DNA of 64,000 bases from a bacterium D16-36 (GTDB lineage Bacteria > Bacillota > Clostridia > Lachnospirales > Lachnospiraceae), in contig RAYF01000038.1 in assembly GCA_003611745.1 (NCBI GenBank), positions 1-64,000 of the forward strand, in the 5' to 3' direction. The notes under the pieces were generated by a model. That model was not told the origin of the DNA. It saw nothing but the letters and a program-made list of their open reading frames with translations, and did no database searches. Below are positions 43,490 to 52,320 of this stretch, piece by piece (the first letter of the stretch is position 1; every line of letters begins with the position of its first letter). A program made the position numbers and the translations under genes.

Positions 43490-44398
43490 TTACTGCTCCA
43501 TACTCCTGCCTTTCTCCCGTTTATGTAGCCGCTTTATAGAATAATCTAAAATACGTTCCTTTCTTGCCGCCAGCATCTTATTATAAAACTCCTTCTGTAA
43601 ATCGCTAATGAATGGAGTTTCATTAATGATTTCAGCAATTCTTTTCATATCTACACTTGGGAGAATCCGTCTTAATGCCTTATTACAATCCTCATTTTCC
43701 AATGAAGAAATGAACTCATAATAATTGATTTTCCTGCCATTTTTCTGGATAGCAGACTGCGGAATATTAAATATCCTATAGTGAATTTCCCGCTCGTCCG
43801 TTAAAATATTCCCCATCATCCTCTCATCCGCCTGTGGAAAAAGACTGCTTCCGCAGTCAAAAACAGGGGCAAGCGTAAGGGAATCCTTCTGTACATCGTA
43901 CAAAAATCCCCAGTTTCCATTATGGCGATCCCAGTTTCCAATCAACGCATCCACGATAAACATATCCCAAAAACGCCTGCTTAATTCTTCCGGCTCCATT
44001 GCCGTCTGCTCCGTAAACACCGAAACAATATCACCCAATTCTGTGCCATATCCATTGCGTTCTGAGTCAATAATCTGGTTTTTTAGTGAAGCAAAATCCT
44101 GTAGGACTATCCCGACCGAAGTAAAATCCTTGCAAGCCACGACTACTTTCTCTCCACTTTTCTCTGTCATGTAAGTGCCTAGCATTGTATCCTGCACGGG
44201 AATCCCCACACTTTCAAATATCTTGCATCCAAGATATTCTGAAATGCAACTGTTACTGTAACTCATTTTCTCATTTTTTGACGGATGCGGAGGGAACTTC
44301 AGCATATACTGCTCTCCCTCATAGACAATTGAAATCTTGCTGCCGTTCGCACCTGCATAGGACTTATTTTTCTTTGGCAGTCCCGTAAAATCAATCAT
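43490..44398 (-). CDS. HipA-like (CtkA-type) serine/threonine kinase
   Basis: This 302-residue kinase-fold protein shows the HipA-type catalytic loop GNWDRHNGNWGF and metal motif PVFDCGSSLFP. An ATP-anchoring lysine sits in EGEQYMLKFPPHP. It lacks the N-terminal HipA extension and is closer in size to compact HipA-like kinases such as CtkA. It could phosphorylate a translation factor and arrest growth. The partner gene ends 44 bases upstream; it is not a HipB-like HTH protein, so the antitoxin, if any, is of another type. Confidence 0.75.
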   Translation of the reverse strand: MIDFTGLPKKNKSYAGANGSKISIVYEGEQYMLKFPPHPSKNEKMSYSNSCISEYLGCKIFESVGIPVQDTMLGTYMTEKSGEKVVVACKDFTSVGIVLQDFASLKNQIIDSERNGYGTELGDIVSVFTEQTAMEPEELSRRFWDMFIVDALIGNWDRHNGNWGFLYDVQKDSLTLAPVFDCGSSLFPQADERMMGNILTDEREIHYRIFNIPQSAIQKNGRKINYYEFISSLENEDCNKALRRILPSVDMKRIAEIINETPFISDLQKEFYNKMLAARKERILDYSIKRLHKREKGRSMEQ

Positions 44399-44442
44399 AA
44401 CCGTCCCCTATTTCTCCTTTCCAACTCTTTATGCCATTTCTT

Positions 44443-44727
44443 TCAGATGTCCGCTCCTGGTCTTTCTATCCGCAGATATTCCTCCCGAAGATACCATGCC
44501 TGCTCGCTGGTAATCAATCCATTAACCTCGGCAACGTTGATATCGCTCTGGAAACTACAGTAATCGCAGTCCCATCGCAGATAGTTTTCTCCAGCATCCC
44601 GCTTTCTCCATGCCTCTTTCATCTGTTCTAACGATTCCTGTAAAAATCCCGGCAGACCACATTCCAGATAAGATTTATCCATGGGAAGCCCGCTCTCTTC
44701 ATCATATTCCCCTGCTAATACATTCAT
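44443..44727 (-). CDS. small acidic partner of the HipA-like kinase
   Basis: I do not recognise this 94-residue acidic protein by family. It has a GLPMDKSYLECGLPGFLQESLEQMK helix-rich start shorter than a typical HTH, a WDCDYCSFQSDINVAEVNG segment, and a C-terminal helix SEQAWYLREEYL. The ATG follows GAGGAGGG. It lies directly upstream of the HipA-like kinase in one operon, the place of an antitoxin or kinase substrate. Similar small proteins next to HipA-fold kinases could be regulators; this is context only. Confidence 0.6.
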   Translation of the reverse strand: MNVLAGEYDEESGLPMDKSYLECGLPGFLQESLEQMKEAWRKRDAGENYLRWDCDYCSFQSDINVAEVNGLITSEQAWYLREEYLRIERPGADI

Positions 44728-44891
44728 CCGATTGCCCTCCTCTTGCTTTTATCCTCGCGTACGCAACGGTTTTAAGCGTCCGGTGGACGGCTTGTCTAAA
44801 ATGGGCCGAAACGGAGTGTAGACCTGCGTGCGGGGTATTTGGCTTATCAGTGTTTCAAGGTATTTTTAACGGCTACGGCTGGCACAGTATT

Positions 44892-45455
44892 CTATAGGTT
44901 ATAGTTGTCGTTATATATTATTTTTTCTAAAATCATATCCGCTGCCTTTTTATCTTTAAAGCGTTCGATAATAGCAGCAGCAAATTCAATGGTTGTCCCG
45001 GCACCGCGGGATGTAGTAAAAATACCATCGACAACAACAGGCTGTTTTACATAGGAAGCGTTTGTAAGCTTCTCGGCAAAATCAGGGTAGCAGGTAGCTT
45101 TGCAGCCATTGTACAGACCGAGTTCATCATAGATTGTCGGGGCAGCGCAGATAGCAGACAGCCATTTTCCTTCTGCGGCAAATTCTTTGATCTTATCCGT
45201 GAGGGGCTGGCATGCCAAAAGATTTGGCGTGCCAGGGATTCCGCCCGGCAGCACAATCATTTTTGCACTGTCAAAATCTGCATCTTTTAAAAGGACATCT
45301 GCTTTGATTGTTACATTATGCGAGCTTGTCACCTCTAAAGAGTCTGTGATTGATACCATGTCAATCTCGATGCCGCTGCGGCGGAGCAGGTCAACAACCG
45401 TCAGCATCTCCACTTCTTCATATCCCGGAGCTAAAAAAATTAATACTTCAGCCAT
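44892..45455 (-). CDS. DJ-1/PfpI family protein
   Basis: This 187-residue protein has the DJ-1 fold: VLIFLAPGYEEVEMLTVVDLL at the N-terminus with the conserved glutamate (E16), IVLPGGIPGTPNL, and the nucleophile elbow SAICAAPTIYDELGL with the reactive cysteine. Family members act as glyoxalases, deglycase-like enzymes or chaperones; the precise role is not readable. The ATG at 45455 follows GGAGG. It is monocistronic. Confidence 0.85.
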   Translation of the reverse strand: MAEVLIFLAPGYEEVEMLTVVDLLRRSGIEIDMVSITDSLEVTSSHNVTIKADVLLKDADFDSAKMIVLPGGIPGTPNLLACQPLTDKIKEFAAEGKWLSAICAAPTIYDELGLYNGCKATCYPDFAEKLTNASYVKQPVVVDGIFTTSRGAGTTIEFAAAIIERFKDKKAADMILEKIIYNDNYNL

Positions 45456-45580
45456 ATTCAATCCTCCATTTCAAACAATTTCGATATTCATTTCTTCATA
45501 AAAGTATAATACAGTTTTTTAGGATGTGCAAGCCGGAGTATAGAAAGCAATAGGCTGTAAATAGTGACAAATTAATAGGG

Positions 45581-45616
45581 CAGTAATGGATAATATACTG
45601 AAAATTGATTTCCGTG
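45581..45616. repeat. relic of the CACGGAAATC foldback family
   Basis: CAGTAATGGATAATATACTG followed by AAAATTGATTTCCGTG matches the right two thirds of the 51-bp element at 18630. The left end is missing. Confidence 0.65.
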
Positions 45617-45711
45617 GATGCAGACGGAAAATTCTTGTAAAATATCGTTGAATGTGATAACTTATGTATACAGGCAACGGGGGAAGTTGTCTTTACAAGA
45701 AAGGAAGATAA

Positions 45712-45783
45712 GTTTGAAAGTCCCTTTCAAACTATTTATTAATGCTTTCTCTATTTTGAGAAAAGCATTCAAAATAGAGAAAG
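45712..45783 (+). promoter_or_regulatory. leader of the GGDEF gene with alternative hairpins
   Basis: GTTTGAAAG/CTTTCAAAC (45712-45732) is followed by a perfect 15-bp stem, CTTTCTCTATTTTGA (45745-45759) with its complement at 45769-45783. An overlapping stem AATGCTTTCTC (45741-45751) with GAGAAAAGCATT (45758-45769) would exclude it. The 15-bp stem ends three bases before the ribosome site, so the two states could set translation. Confidence 0.55.
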
Positions 45784-45796
45784 ACGGGGTATAGGG

Positions 45797-47443
45797 ATGA
45801 AATTTCGACATACATTATTAATTGTTTTTCTGTTGTTTTCTCTGGTGCCGCTCTATGTGCTTGGTGTAGTCCTTATGTATGAGAATGATAGAAATATTGA
45901 AGATGTGATGGCAGAGAGCTTGGAATCTATCAGTAAGACACAGATTCAGGATATAAAGAATTTTTGTGAAGAGCGAAAAGAATATTTGGAGATGATTGGT
46001 CAGTATGATATGGTCAAAGAGGCCGTATTGGTAAGTATGCAAGGGGAGAAGAAACTAAATAAATCATATCAGAAATATTTAGACAATATGCTGGATGAGA
46101 GGGCAAAATCCAATTTATTTGTCTCCAATCTTTTTATTATGGATGCACAATTCCGTATGGTATCTTCCAGTGGGCAGTATACGGCTGGCGAGGTTAGCAC
46201 ATTGAAAGATGAAGTGGATCCCAAATGCCTGACTGGAGAATTTTTAATTAGCCAGGTCTATAAACGGATGATACGAAGCAGTGAATATAGGGTAGTAGCT
46301 GCATATGCAGGTATTTACAATGAGGATGAACTGATTGGGTATATTGTTGAGGAGATACCAACTTCATATTTTGACCAGTACCGTGCGAGCGTAAATTTAT
46401 CTGCCGGGGGAACAATGTATATCACAGATGGAAATGATCAGATTATTACTGCGGGTACTTCCGGAGAGGAGGAGAACAGGACAAAATATATTGTAACAGA
46501 GGAAGAGCGGCGCGATTTTAATGAGCTGTGGAAAAAAATCAATTGGGATAAAAATCCTGCCGGTTCCTTTACCTATATGGTGTCGGGAAGAAAGTACATT
46601 ACATATTATTCTAATATTGATTATACGGATTGGAAGATTCGCATCAATGGCAATCTGAGTGCTTACCATCAGCGTACCCAAAAATTTCGGAAGCTGTTGA
46701 TTATATCGTTGGCTTTTCTGACAGCGGCGCTTTTATTGGTTAATATTTATCTGTCAAGCAGGCTGACAAAGCCGCTTGGGCGCATTGTAACTACACTGTC
46801 GAGAGTGAGGAAGGAGCATGATTATTCCCTGAGGGTCAATAATAAAAGTAAGGATGAGTTTGGCATTTTATCAAGAGAGGTTGACGAACTGCTTTTCTAT
46901 GCAGAAGCGGCAGAACGCCGCGAACAGAGAAAACAGAAACATCTGCAGCGGAGGGCAGAGAATGATCCTTTGACGGGTATTTATAATAAGGCGGCGATAG
47001 GAAATTATATTGAGCAGACGATAGAAGGCGTAGCACAAAATGGTGGCGAGATTGTTGTCGGTTTTGTCGATATAGATGATTTCAGGGATTACAATACAAA
47101 ATACGGGCATCAGGCAGGGGATGATGTCATATGTTTTGTTGCCAATGCGTTAAAGGAGCAGATAGGAAACGGTGTAGGGAGAAATGGCGGCGATGAGTTC
47201 TTGTTCTGTCTGACACAGTTTTCGGGACGCGAAGAGATTGTATATCGTATGAAAGCTTTAGTACAGAAATTTAATCAGGGGTTTTATAATGAGAAAATAG
47301 GTAAGAATATGCCTATCCCATGTAGTATCGGTGTTACGATTGCAAAAGCGGATGAATCTACTCATGAGTCGTTGATTGAGGATGCAGACGAGGCAATGTA
47401 CCATGCAAAAGAGAATGGGAAGAATGGCTATTTTATACTATAA
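45797..47443 (+). CDS. diguanylate cyclase with extracellular sensor
   Basis: This 548-residue membrane enzyme makes cyclic di-GMP from two GTP. TM1 is at about residues 5-27 (LLIVFLLFSLVPLYVLGVVL). A dCache-like extracellular sensor of about 260 residues follows, then TM2 at about 297-318, a HAMP region (KPLGRIVTTLSRVRKEHD), and a GGDEF domain with DPLTGIYNKAAI and the active motif GGDEF. No EAL domain is present. The HD-GYP protein at 40074 could remove the product. The ATG at 45797 follows GGGG in an unusual leader. Confidence 0.9.
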   Translation: MKFRHTLLIVFLLFSLVPLYVLGVVLMYENDRNIEDVMAESLESISKTQIQDIKNFCEERKEYLEMIGQYDMVKEAVLVSMQGEKKLNKSYQKYLDNMLDERAKSNLFVSNLFIMDAQFRMVSSSGQYTAGEVSTLKDEVDPKCLTGEFLISQVYKRMIRSSEYRVVAAYAGIYNEDELIGYIVEEIPTSYFDQYRASVNLSAGGTMYITDGNDQIITAGTSGEEENRTKYIVTEEERRDFNELWKKINWDKNPAGSFTYMVSGRKYITYYSNIDYTDWKIRINGNLSAYHQRTQKFRKLLIISLAFLTAALLLVNIYLSSRLTKPLGRIVTTLSRVRKEHDYSLRVNNKSKDEFGILSREVDELLFYAEAAERREQRKQKHLQRRAENDPLTGIYNKAAIGNYIEQTIEGVAQNGGEIVVGFVDIDDFRDYNTKYGHQAGDDVICFVANALKEQIGNGVGRNGGDEFLFCLTQFSGREEIVYRMKALVQKFNQGFYNEKIGKNMPIPCSIGVTIAKADESTHESLIEDADEAMYHAKENGKNGYFIL

Positions 47444-47451
47444 GTTAAAAA

Positions 47452-47491
47452 GGGCGCATACTGCGTAAGCAGCAAGTTTCCTTATGCGCCC
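47452..47491 (+). terminator. terminator after the GGDEF gene
   Basis: GGGCGCATA pairs with TATGCGCCC across a 22-base loop, preceded by an A tract. Confidence 0.6.
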
Positions 47492-47499
47492 CTGTGCAT

Positions 47500-47539
47500 A
47501 AAAAAATCCTGAAAGCAAATATAAAGCTGCTTTCAGGAT
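47500..47539 (-). terminator. terminator of tRNA-Pro(CGG)
   Basis: On the reverse strand, ATCCTGAAAGCA and TGCTTTCAGGAT form a perfect 12-bp stem followed by a T run (47505-47500). A second hairpin, CAAGGTTTG/CAAACCTTG, lies between it and the tRNA. Confidence 0.8.
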
Positions 47540-47589
47540 TCGAACCTGCCAAGGTTTGTTATGCACTTCGCTCTTTTCAAACCTTGAAA

Positions 47590-47663
47590 TCGGCGTGACA
47601 GGATTCGAACCTGCGGCCTCGTCGTCCCGAACGACGCGCTCTACCAAACTGAGCCACACGCCG
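47590..47663 (-). tRNA. tRNA-Pro(CGG)
   Basis: Acceptor CGGCGTG/CACGCCG, anticodon stem CGTCG/CGACG with loop TTCGGGA (anticodon CGG), and T-arm GCAGGTTCGAATCCTGT. A is the discriminator. The 16-base T-arm segment CAGGATTCGAACCTGC recurs at 47534-47549. Confidence 0.95.
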
Positions 47664-47792
47664 AAGTACTTTCCTATTGTATCACGAATCTGAAAAATTT
47701 CAATAGTTTTTTAAAAAATACTGCAAAAAATAGTGAAGGTGGAGTGGCAGGGTGGCACCGTTTTCAAAGGGAAAAAGAAATAGCCGTCGCTG

Positions 47793-50207
47793 CTACAATT
47801 TTTCCCCCCAGAACCGGGCCAGATATTCCGGCATTGCCTTAAGGGAAACGACATCATACGGAAACCATTCTCTGGGAAAGAGTGACTGGTAGCTGTCTAG
47901 AAGGAATCGGTCATCCAAAAGGAGGACTGCGCCGATATCTTCTGTTGTCCGGATTACCCTGCCCGCGGCCTGCATTACTTTGTTCATGCCGGGATATTGA
48001 TAGGCGTAGAGGAATCCTTTGTTCTTAGTCTTATCAAAATATTCTTTAAAAAGCTCATTTATCGTGCAGACCATGGGCAGTCCAGTTCCTACGATAACAG
48101 CACCAATCAGGCGGCTGCCTTTTAAATCAATTCCTTCGCTGAAAATCCCGCCCATTACACATAGGCCGATGCTGGTATATTCCGGCGTATTTTTAAAGTG
48201 CGACAGAAATTCTTCGCGGGCTTCCTCTGTCATAGCGGTTGCCTGTGAGTAGAGTGTCATATGTCCGGGCAGGGTTTCGTCTTCCAAAATGAATTCCTGT
48301 TCCAACAGATACTGCCTGATTTCTTCCATAATCCGGTAGGAGGGGAAAAATACAAGGTAGTTGCCTAATCTGCCTTGTGCGAAAGTAATAATGTACTGTG
48401 CGATTTTCTTGTACATGGCAGGGCTGCGTCTGGTATATTTTGTGGAAACATCGCGCCCAATCATCAAGAGCCTCTTTTCAGGGGAAAATGGGGATGGGGC
48501 GTAAATTGCATAGTCCTCCTCTCTTCCGGCAAGCTGTTCCCGGTAATAATGGATTGGCAGCAGTGTTGCAGAAAAAAATACGCTGCATCTTCCCTTTTTT
48601 AAGCAGTAGTCTAAATTTACTGAAGGATCCATACACTGCAGGTGCAGCCGGAAGTCCCCGTCATCGGAAAAGTCGCTGTATATCACATAGTGATTGTCAA
48701 GCAGTTCATAGATATTCTGGAATTCTCTGGCTTCAAAGTAGAAGTTTAGGAGCTGTTCCTTTTGTGCAGGCGGCATAGGGACCAGATAGTCAGCATTATG
48801 CTCGTCTTCTTGGAAAAACTCTTCCAGAATAGTACAGAGCCTCATTAGCCGCAATATGAAGTCTTCAATTTCGATAGCATGATATTTTTTTAGTGTATCA
48901 CATTCACGTTTTAGTGCCAGAAGTATCCGGTTGCAGGCTTCTAGTGCATTGGCAGCCTTGCGGGAGCTTGGTCTTGCCAGCTTCTTCATGGCAATAAAGT
49001 CTTCTTTGGCCAGTGTTGCAGAATACATTTCTCTGGCACGGTCTACCAGATTGTGGGCTTCGTCTATTAGAAAAACAAAATCATTTTCTTTTCCAACGGC
49101 AAAAAAACGTTTTAAGCTGGCGATAGGGTCAAAGACATAATTGTAATCGCCGATAATAGCATCGCACCAGGTAGAGATGTCAAGTGACATTTCAAATGGG
49201 CAGACCATATGCTTGCCGGCATATTCAAGAACAGTATCTCTTGTAATGACAGTTTCATGTGTCAGCACATCAAAAACAGCATCATTTATGCGGTCGAAAT
49301 GACCTTTTGCCCGTTCGCAGGTAATTGGATTGCAGGCAGGTTTTTCTAAAATACAGATTTTCTCCTTTGCAGTGAGGGTTATACATTTTAACATGGCTCC
49401 ATTTTTCTCCAGAAGGAGAAATGTATTTTCTGCCACTGTGCGGGTAATGGTTTTGGCGGTCAGGTAAAAGAGCTTTTCTGTCAGCCCTTCCCCTATTGAT
49501 TTTACTGCCGGGAACACTGTGGATATCGTTTTGCCAACTCCGGTAGGCGCTTCGATGTAAAGGCGTTTTTTGCGGAGAATGCTCTGGTATACCCCCCGGA
49601 CCAGCTTGGATTGGCCCTCCCGGTATGGGAATGGAAACTCCAGCTCTTTAAGGGATGCATTTCTGGCCTCCTGCCATTTGATCTGCCATGCAGCCCACTT
49701 TACGTATTCTTGCAGAATCTCATTAAACTGGTCAGATATTTCCTGAAAGGATAGGTGCTCTGCAAAATAGCGTACATTTTCTGTGGGGATATGGCAATAA
49801 GTCATTCTAATCCCCATCGCTTCCAGATGGTTCTGGCTGGCATAGATATAGGCATAGCAGAGTGCCTGTGCGCGGTGGACGGGCACAGCCTCCTGCATGT
49901 TTCGGATATCACGGTAAACGCCTTTGATTTCATCAACCACTTCCCCGGTTTCATCAGAAAAAATACCGTCAGCGCGTCCTTCTAATGTGATTGAAAATTC
50001 GATACCATCGCGGGATACTGGGATTTCACCGGAGAGAGTAACTTCCGGGCGATAATTCTTTCCCATGCGCCTCTGTAGTTTTTGGTGGATGCGGGTGCCT
50101 TCCTGCATAGCGTCAGGATCCTTAAGGCCCGTCTGGGAAGTAGATAGATCGCCGGAACGCATAATAAATTCCACAAGGTTTCGTACGGATAGTTTAATAG
50201 AATGCAT
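47793..50207 (-). CDS. Rad3/DinG-type helicase fused to a RecB-like nuclease domain
   Basis: This 804-residue DNA repair enzyme begins with a PD-(D/E)XK nuclease-like domain (EGRADGIF, D80; VDEIKG, E93 and K95). An XPD/DinG helicase follows, with Walker A EAPTGVGKT, cysteines of the iron-sulfur domain (KICILEKPACNPITC), DEAH-type box LIDEAHNL, and C-terminal motif QAAGRVIRT. It unwinds damaged or structured DNA 5' to 3'. It lies 15 bases after dinB in the same operon and so is likely to share SOS control. Confidence 0.88.
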   Translation of the reverse strand: MHSIKLSVRNLVEFIMRSGDLSTSQTGLKDPDAMQEGTRIHQKLQRRMGKNYRPEVTLSGEIPVSRDGIEFSITLEGRADGIFSDETGEVVDEIKGVYRDIRNMQEAVPVHRAQALCYAYIYASQNHLEAMGIRMTYCHIPTENVRYFAEHLSFQEISDQFNEILQEYVKWAAWQIKWQEARNASLKELEFPFPYREGQSKLVRGVYQSILRKKRLYIEAPTGVGKTISTVFPAVKSIGEGLTEKLFYLTAKTITRTVAENTFLLLEKNGAMLKCITLTAKEKICILEKPACNPITCERAKGHFDRINDAVFDVLTHETVITRDTVLEYAGKHMVCPFEMSLDISTWCDAIIGDYNYVFDPIASLKRFFAVGKENDFVFLIDEAHNLVDRAREMYSATLAKEDFIAMKKLARPSSRKAANALEACNRILLALKRECDTLKKYHAIEIEDFILRLMRLCTILEEFFQEDEHNADYLVPMPPAQKEQLLNFYFEAREFQNIYELLDNHYVIYSDFSDDGDFRLHLQCMDPSVNLDYCLKKGRCSVFFSATLLPIHYYREQLAGREEDYAIYAPSPFSPEKRLLMIGRDVSTKYTRRSPAMYKKIAQYIITFAQGRLGNYLVFFPSYRIMEEIRQYLLEQEFILEDETLPGHMTLYSQATAMTEEAREEFLSHFKNTPEYTSIGLCVMGGIFSEGIDLKGSRLIGAVIVGTGLPMVCTINELFKEYFDKTKNKGFLYAYQYPGMNKVMQAAGRVIRTTEDIGAVLLLDDRFLLDSYQSLFPREWFPYDVVSLKAMPEYLARFWGEKL

Positions 50208-50222
50208 GGTACACGTCCTCCA

Positions 50223-51467
50223 TTAGTTTTTTCTTTCCCGTTTTGCTTTCTGCAGGCCGCCGCCCATATGGCCTGTTTCTGAATTGATGAAGCAGGCGCG
50301 TTTGACCGAATCTTCGCCGTAACGGCTGCGGATAGAGTCTATGGCGGTATTTAGTTTGGAAAGTTTTTCATATTTTTCCATGTCAAACAGATTGTACTGT
50401 TCATATCGTTCTGTACTGGCATGGCTGGTGCTGACACCCAGCAGGCGCAGGGGCGTTTTATTCCAAGCCTGCCCGAATAAAGCAGAGGCGGCCTCAAATA
50501 TTTTTTCGGTAACATTGGTTGAGGAGGGGAGTGTCATCTGTTTTGAAGTATGATGAAACTCAAAATCTACCAGCGTTACGGATACCACGCTGATATATAC
50601 ATTGTCAGCACGGATTCTTGCACCGACTGTTTCGCACAGGGATAGGATGATTTTTAGTGCGGTGTCACTGTCTGTGATATCAAAATGTGTTGTAATTGAA
50701 TTTCCGTAACCTTTATTTGGCTCTGGGCGGTCTTTCAAGATATCCGTATCAATTCCATTTGCATAGTTCCAGATAACTTCCCCATGCTTTTTAAAATGCG
50801 ACTTGATAATTTCAGGGTCGCTTTTTGCCAGCTCACCGATTGTTTTAATGCCAAGGAAACGCAATTTTTGTGATGTGGATTTGCCGACATAAAATAGGTC
50901 TTCAATGGGCAGCGGCCAGAGCTTTGTCTGGATTTCATCTGGAAAGAGGGTGTGCACACGGTCCGGCTTCGTAAAATCGGATGCCATTTTAGCGAGAAGT
51001 TTATTGCTGGATACCCCAATATTGACGGTAAATCCCAGTACATTTTTTATCTCTTCCCGGAGTGTGTGGGCAAATGCTATTGGATTGCCGTGCAGCTTTT
51101 CCATTCCGCTCATATCGCAAAAGGCTTCATCAATACTGTATTGTTCTACAATCGGTGAGTGCTTTTTTAAAAGTTCGATAAAAGCATTTGATTTTTCCAC
51201 ATATAAAGGAAAATTTGGGGGGACAATTGTTAAATGCGGGCATTTTTTTCTGGCATTGACCAACGGTTCTCCAGTCCGGATGTGGTATGCCTTTGCTGGT
51301 GTTGATTTGGCAAGGACAATTCCATGCCGTTCTTCCTGATTGCCGCCGACGACGGCTGGAATGGTGCGGATATCCAGTGCATTTTCATCTATGGAAATAT
51401 CGCTGCAAGCCTGCCAGGATAGAAAGGCTGCGTTGACATCGATATGATAGATTATAGTCTCTGGCAT
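50223..51467 (-). CDS. dinB: DNA polymerase IV (Y-family)
   Basis: This 414-residue translesion polymerase has the palm motif IIYHIDVNAAFLSWQ with the first catalytic aspartate, and YSIDEAFCDMSG with the catalytic D-E pair. The fingers, thumb (LDKM-like LLAKMASDFTKPD) and little-finger domains are complete. It copies past damaged bases with reduced fidelity. The ATG at 51467 has AAAGGAGGG upstream; the frame is open a further 33 codons across the regulatory region. A LexA-type box lies 86 bases upstream. The Rad3-like helicase follows in the operon. Confidence 0.9.
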   Translation of the reverse strand: MPETIIYHIDVNAAFLSWQACSDISIDENALDIRTIPAVVGGNQEERHGIVLAKSTPAKAYHIRTGEPLVNARKKCPHLTIVPPNFPLYVEKSNAFIELLKKHSPIVEQYSIDEAFCDMSGMEKLHGNPIAFAHTLREEIKNVLGFTVNIGVSSNKLLAKMASDFTKPDRVHTLFPDEIQTKLWPLPIEDLFYVGKSTSQKLRFLGIKTIGELAKSDPEIIKSHFKKHGEVIWNYANGIDTDILKDRPEPNKGYGNSITTHFDITDSDTALKIILSLCETVGARIRADNVYISVVSVTLVDFEFHHTSKQMTLPSSTNVTEKIFEAASALFGQAWNKTPLRLLGVSTSHASTERYEQYNLFDMEKYEKLSKLNTAIDSIRSRYGEDSVKRACFINSETGHMGGGLQKAKRERKN

Positions 51468-51552
51468 GGGATGCCCTCCTTTCAAATGGTTGTAATGTGT
51501 ATGGATGCACATACGAAATTTGACAATGCTATAAGATAAGAATATAATAACA

Positions 51553-51564
51553 GAACGGGTGTTC
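51553..51564. promoter_or_regulatory. LexA (SOS) box upstream of dinB
   Basis: GAAC-GGGT-GTTC fits the Gram-positive LexA consensus (GAAC, four bases, GTTC). It lies 86 bases before the dinB start, in the position of a promoter. The outer bases (A and A instead of C and G) are not consensus. Confidence 0.6.
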
Positions 51565-51937
51565 ATAGTAAATAGTTATTTTTTGATACAGAATGCTAAT
51601 TTTTCTATTGTTTAAGTGTGATATAGTGGTAAGCATACTGAACGCTTTTGAAGGTGCATAGAAATCCAGGACTCCGTTCCTGTGTATGGAGTAGAGAAAC
51701 TGCTGCTGGCCTGGATTTCCTGGCAGAAAAAGGAGGTGCGTTGGCGGATGTGCTGCTCTGGAAGATGTGGCATAGCCATAGATGAGAAAAAAGAAAAAGA
51801 TGCAGAGAAGGTTGATGCTGTTCTGTGCAAAAGGATTATGGGGTATAGAATGCATCGGTATGTGTGAGAATCAAGGCAGGCAGTAGCGGTAGCTGTCTCC
51901 TATCTCTGGCAGTTATAGATAGGAGGGATTCTAGATA
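51565..51937. other. 373-bp region with no supported gene
   Basis: Short frames on both strands have no family features. Near the right end, CTCCTATCT (51897-51905) pairs with AGATAGGAG (51917-51925), which includes most of the ribosome site (AGGAGG, 51921-51926) of the next gene, so translation may be restrained by RNA structure. Confidence 0.4.
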
Positions 51938-52288
51938 GTGAGCAAAAATGAGGTACTAGATGACGTAATATGTTACATTGAGGAAAATATTTGCAGCAAG
52001 TTGACTGTCGAAGATATCGCGGCGAAGGCCTATATATCTCCGGCGCATTTACAGAGATTATTTCACGTTACATTTGATATGACGATTGCGGAGTACGTCA
52101 GGGGCAGGAAGCTGCAGAAGGCCTTGGAGCTTCTATACAGTACCAATCGAAATGTATGTGATATCGCTTATGATGTTGGGTTTGAACATGAATCGTCTTT
52201 TATCCGGAGTTTTAAAAGGGAGTTTGGCTTGACGCCGCATGAGGCAAGAAAACAGCCGTACGGCATTAAGATTACTCCGCCGGGGTAG
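51938..52288 (+). CDS. stand-alone AraC-type DNA-binding domain
   Basis: This 116-residue protein consists almost only of the two AraC helix-turn-helix units: VEDIAAKAYISPAHLQRLFH and VCDIAYDVGFEHESSFIRSFK, ending FGLTPHEARKQ. In most relatives a GyrI-like ligand domain follows; here translation stops eight residues later. It could be a truncated regulator or a MarA/SoxS-like solitary activator, which is about this size. The start is GTG at 51938 behind a partly hidden AGGAGG. A two-hairpin-family terminator follows at 52321. Confidence 0.8.
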   Translation: MSKNEVLDDVICYIEENICSKLTVEDIAAKAYISPAHLQRLFHVTFDMTIAEYVRGRKLQKALELLYSTNRNVCDIAYDVGFEHESSFIRSFKREFGLTPHEARKQPYGIKITPPG

Positions 52289-52320
52289 CGCGGTGAAATA
52301 ACTGACATATTTGTAATATT

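Noticed and set aside
45712-45783. Cyclic di-GMP riboswitch before the GGDEF gene
   Set aside because: The hairpins do not show the two-arm tetraloop-receptor layout or conserved bases of known c-di-GMP riboswitches.
51682-51867. 61-codon forward frame before the AraC gene
   Set aside because: Composition is atypical, there is no ribosome site, and it ends before the hairpin that controls the next gene.
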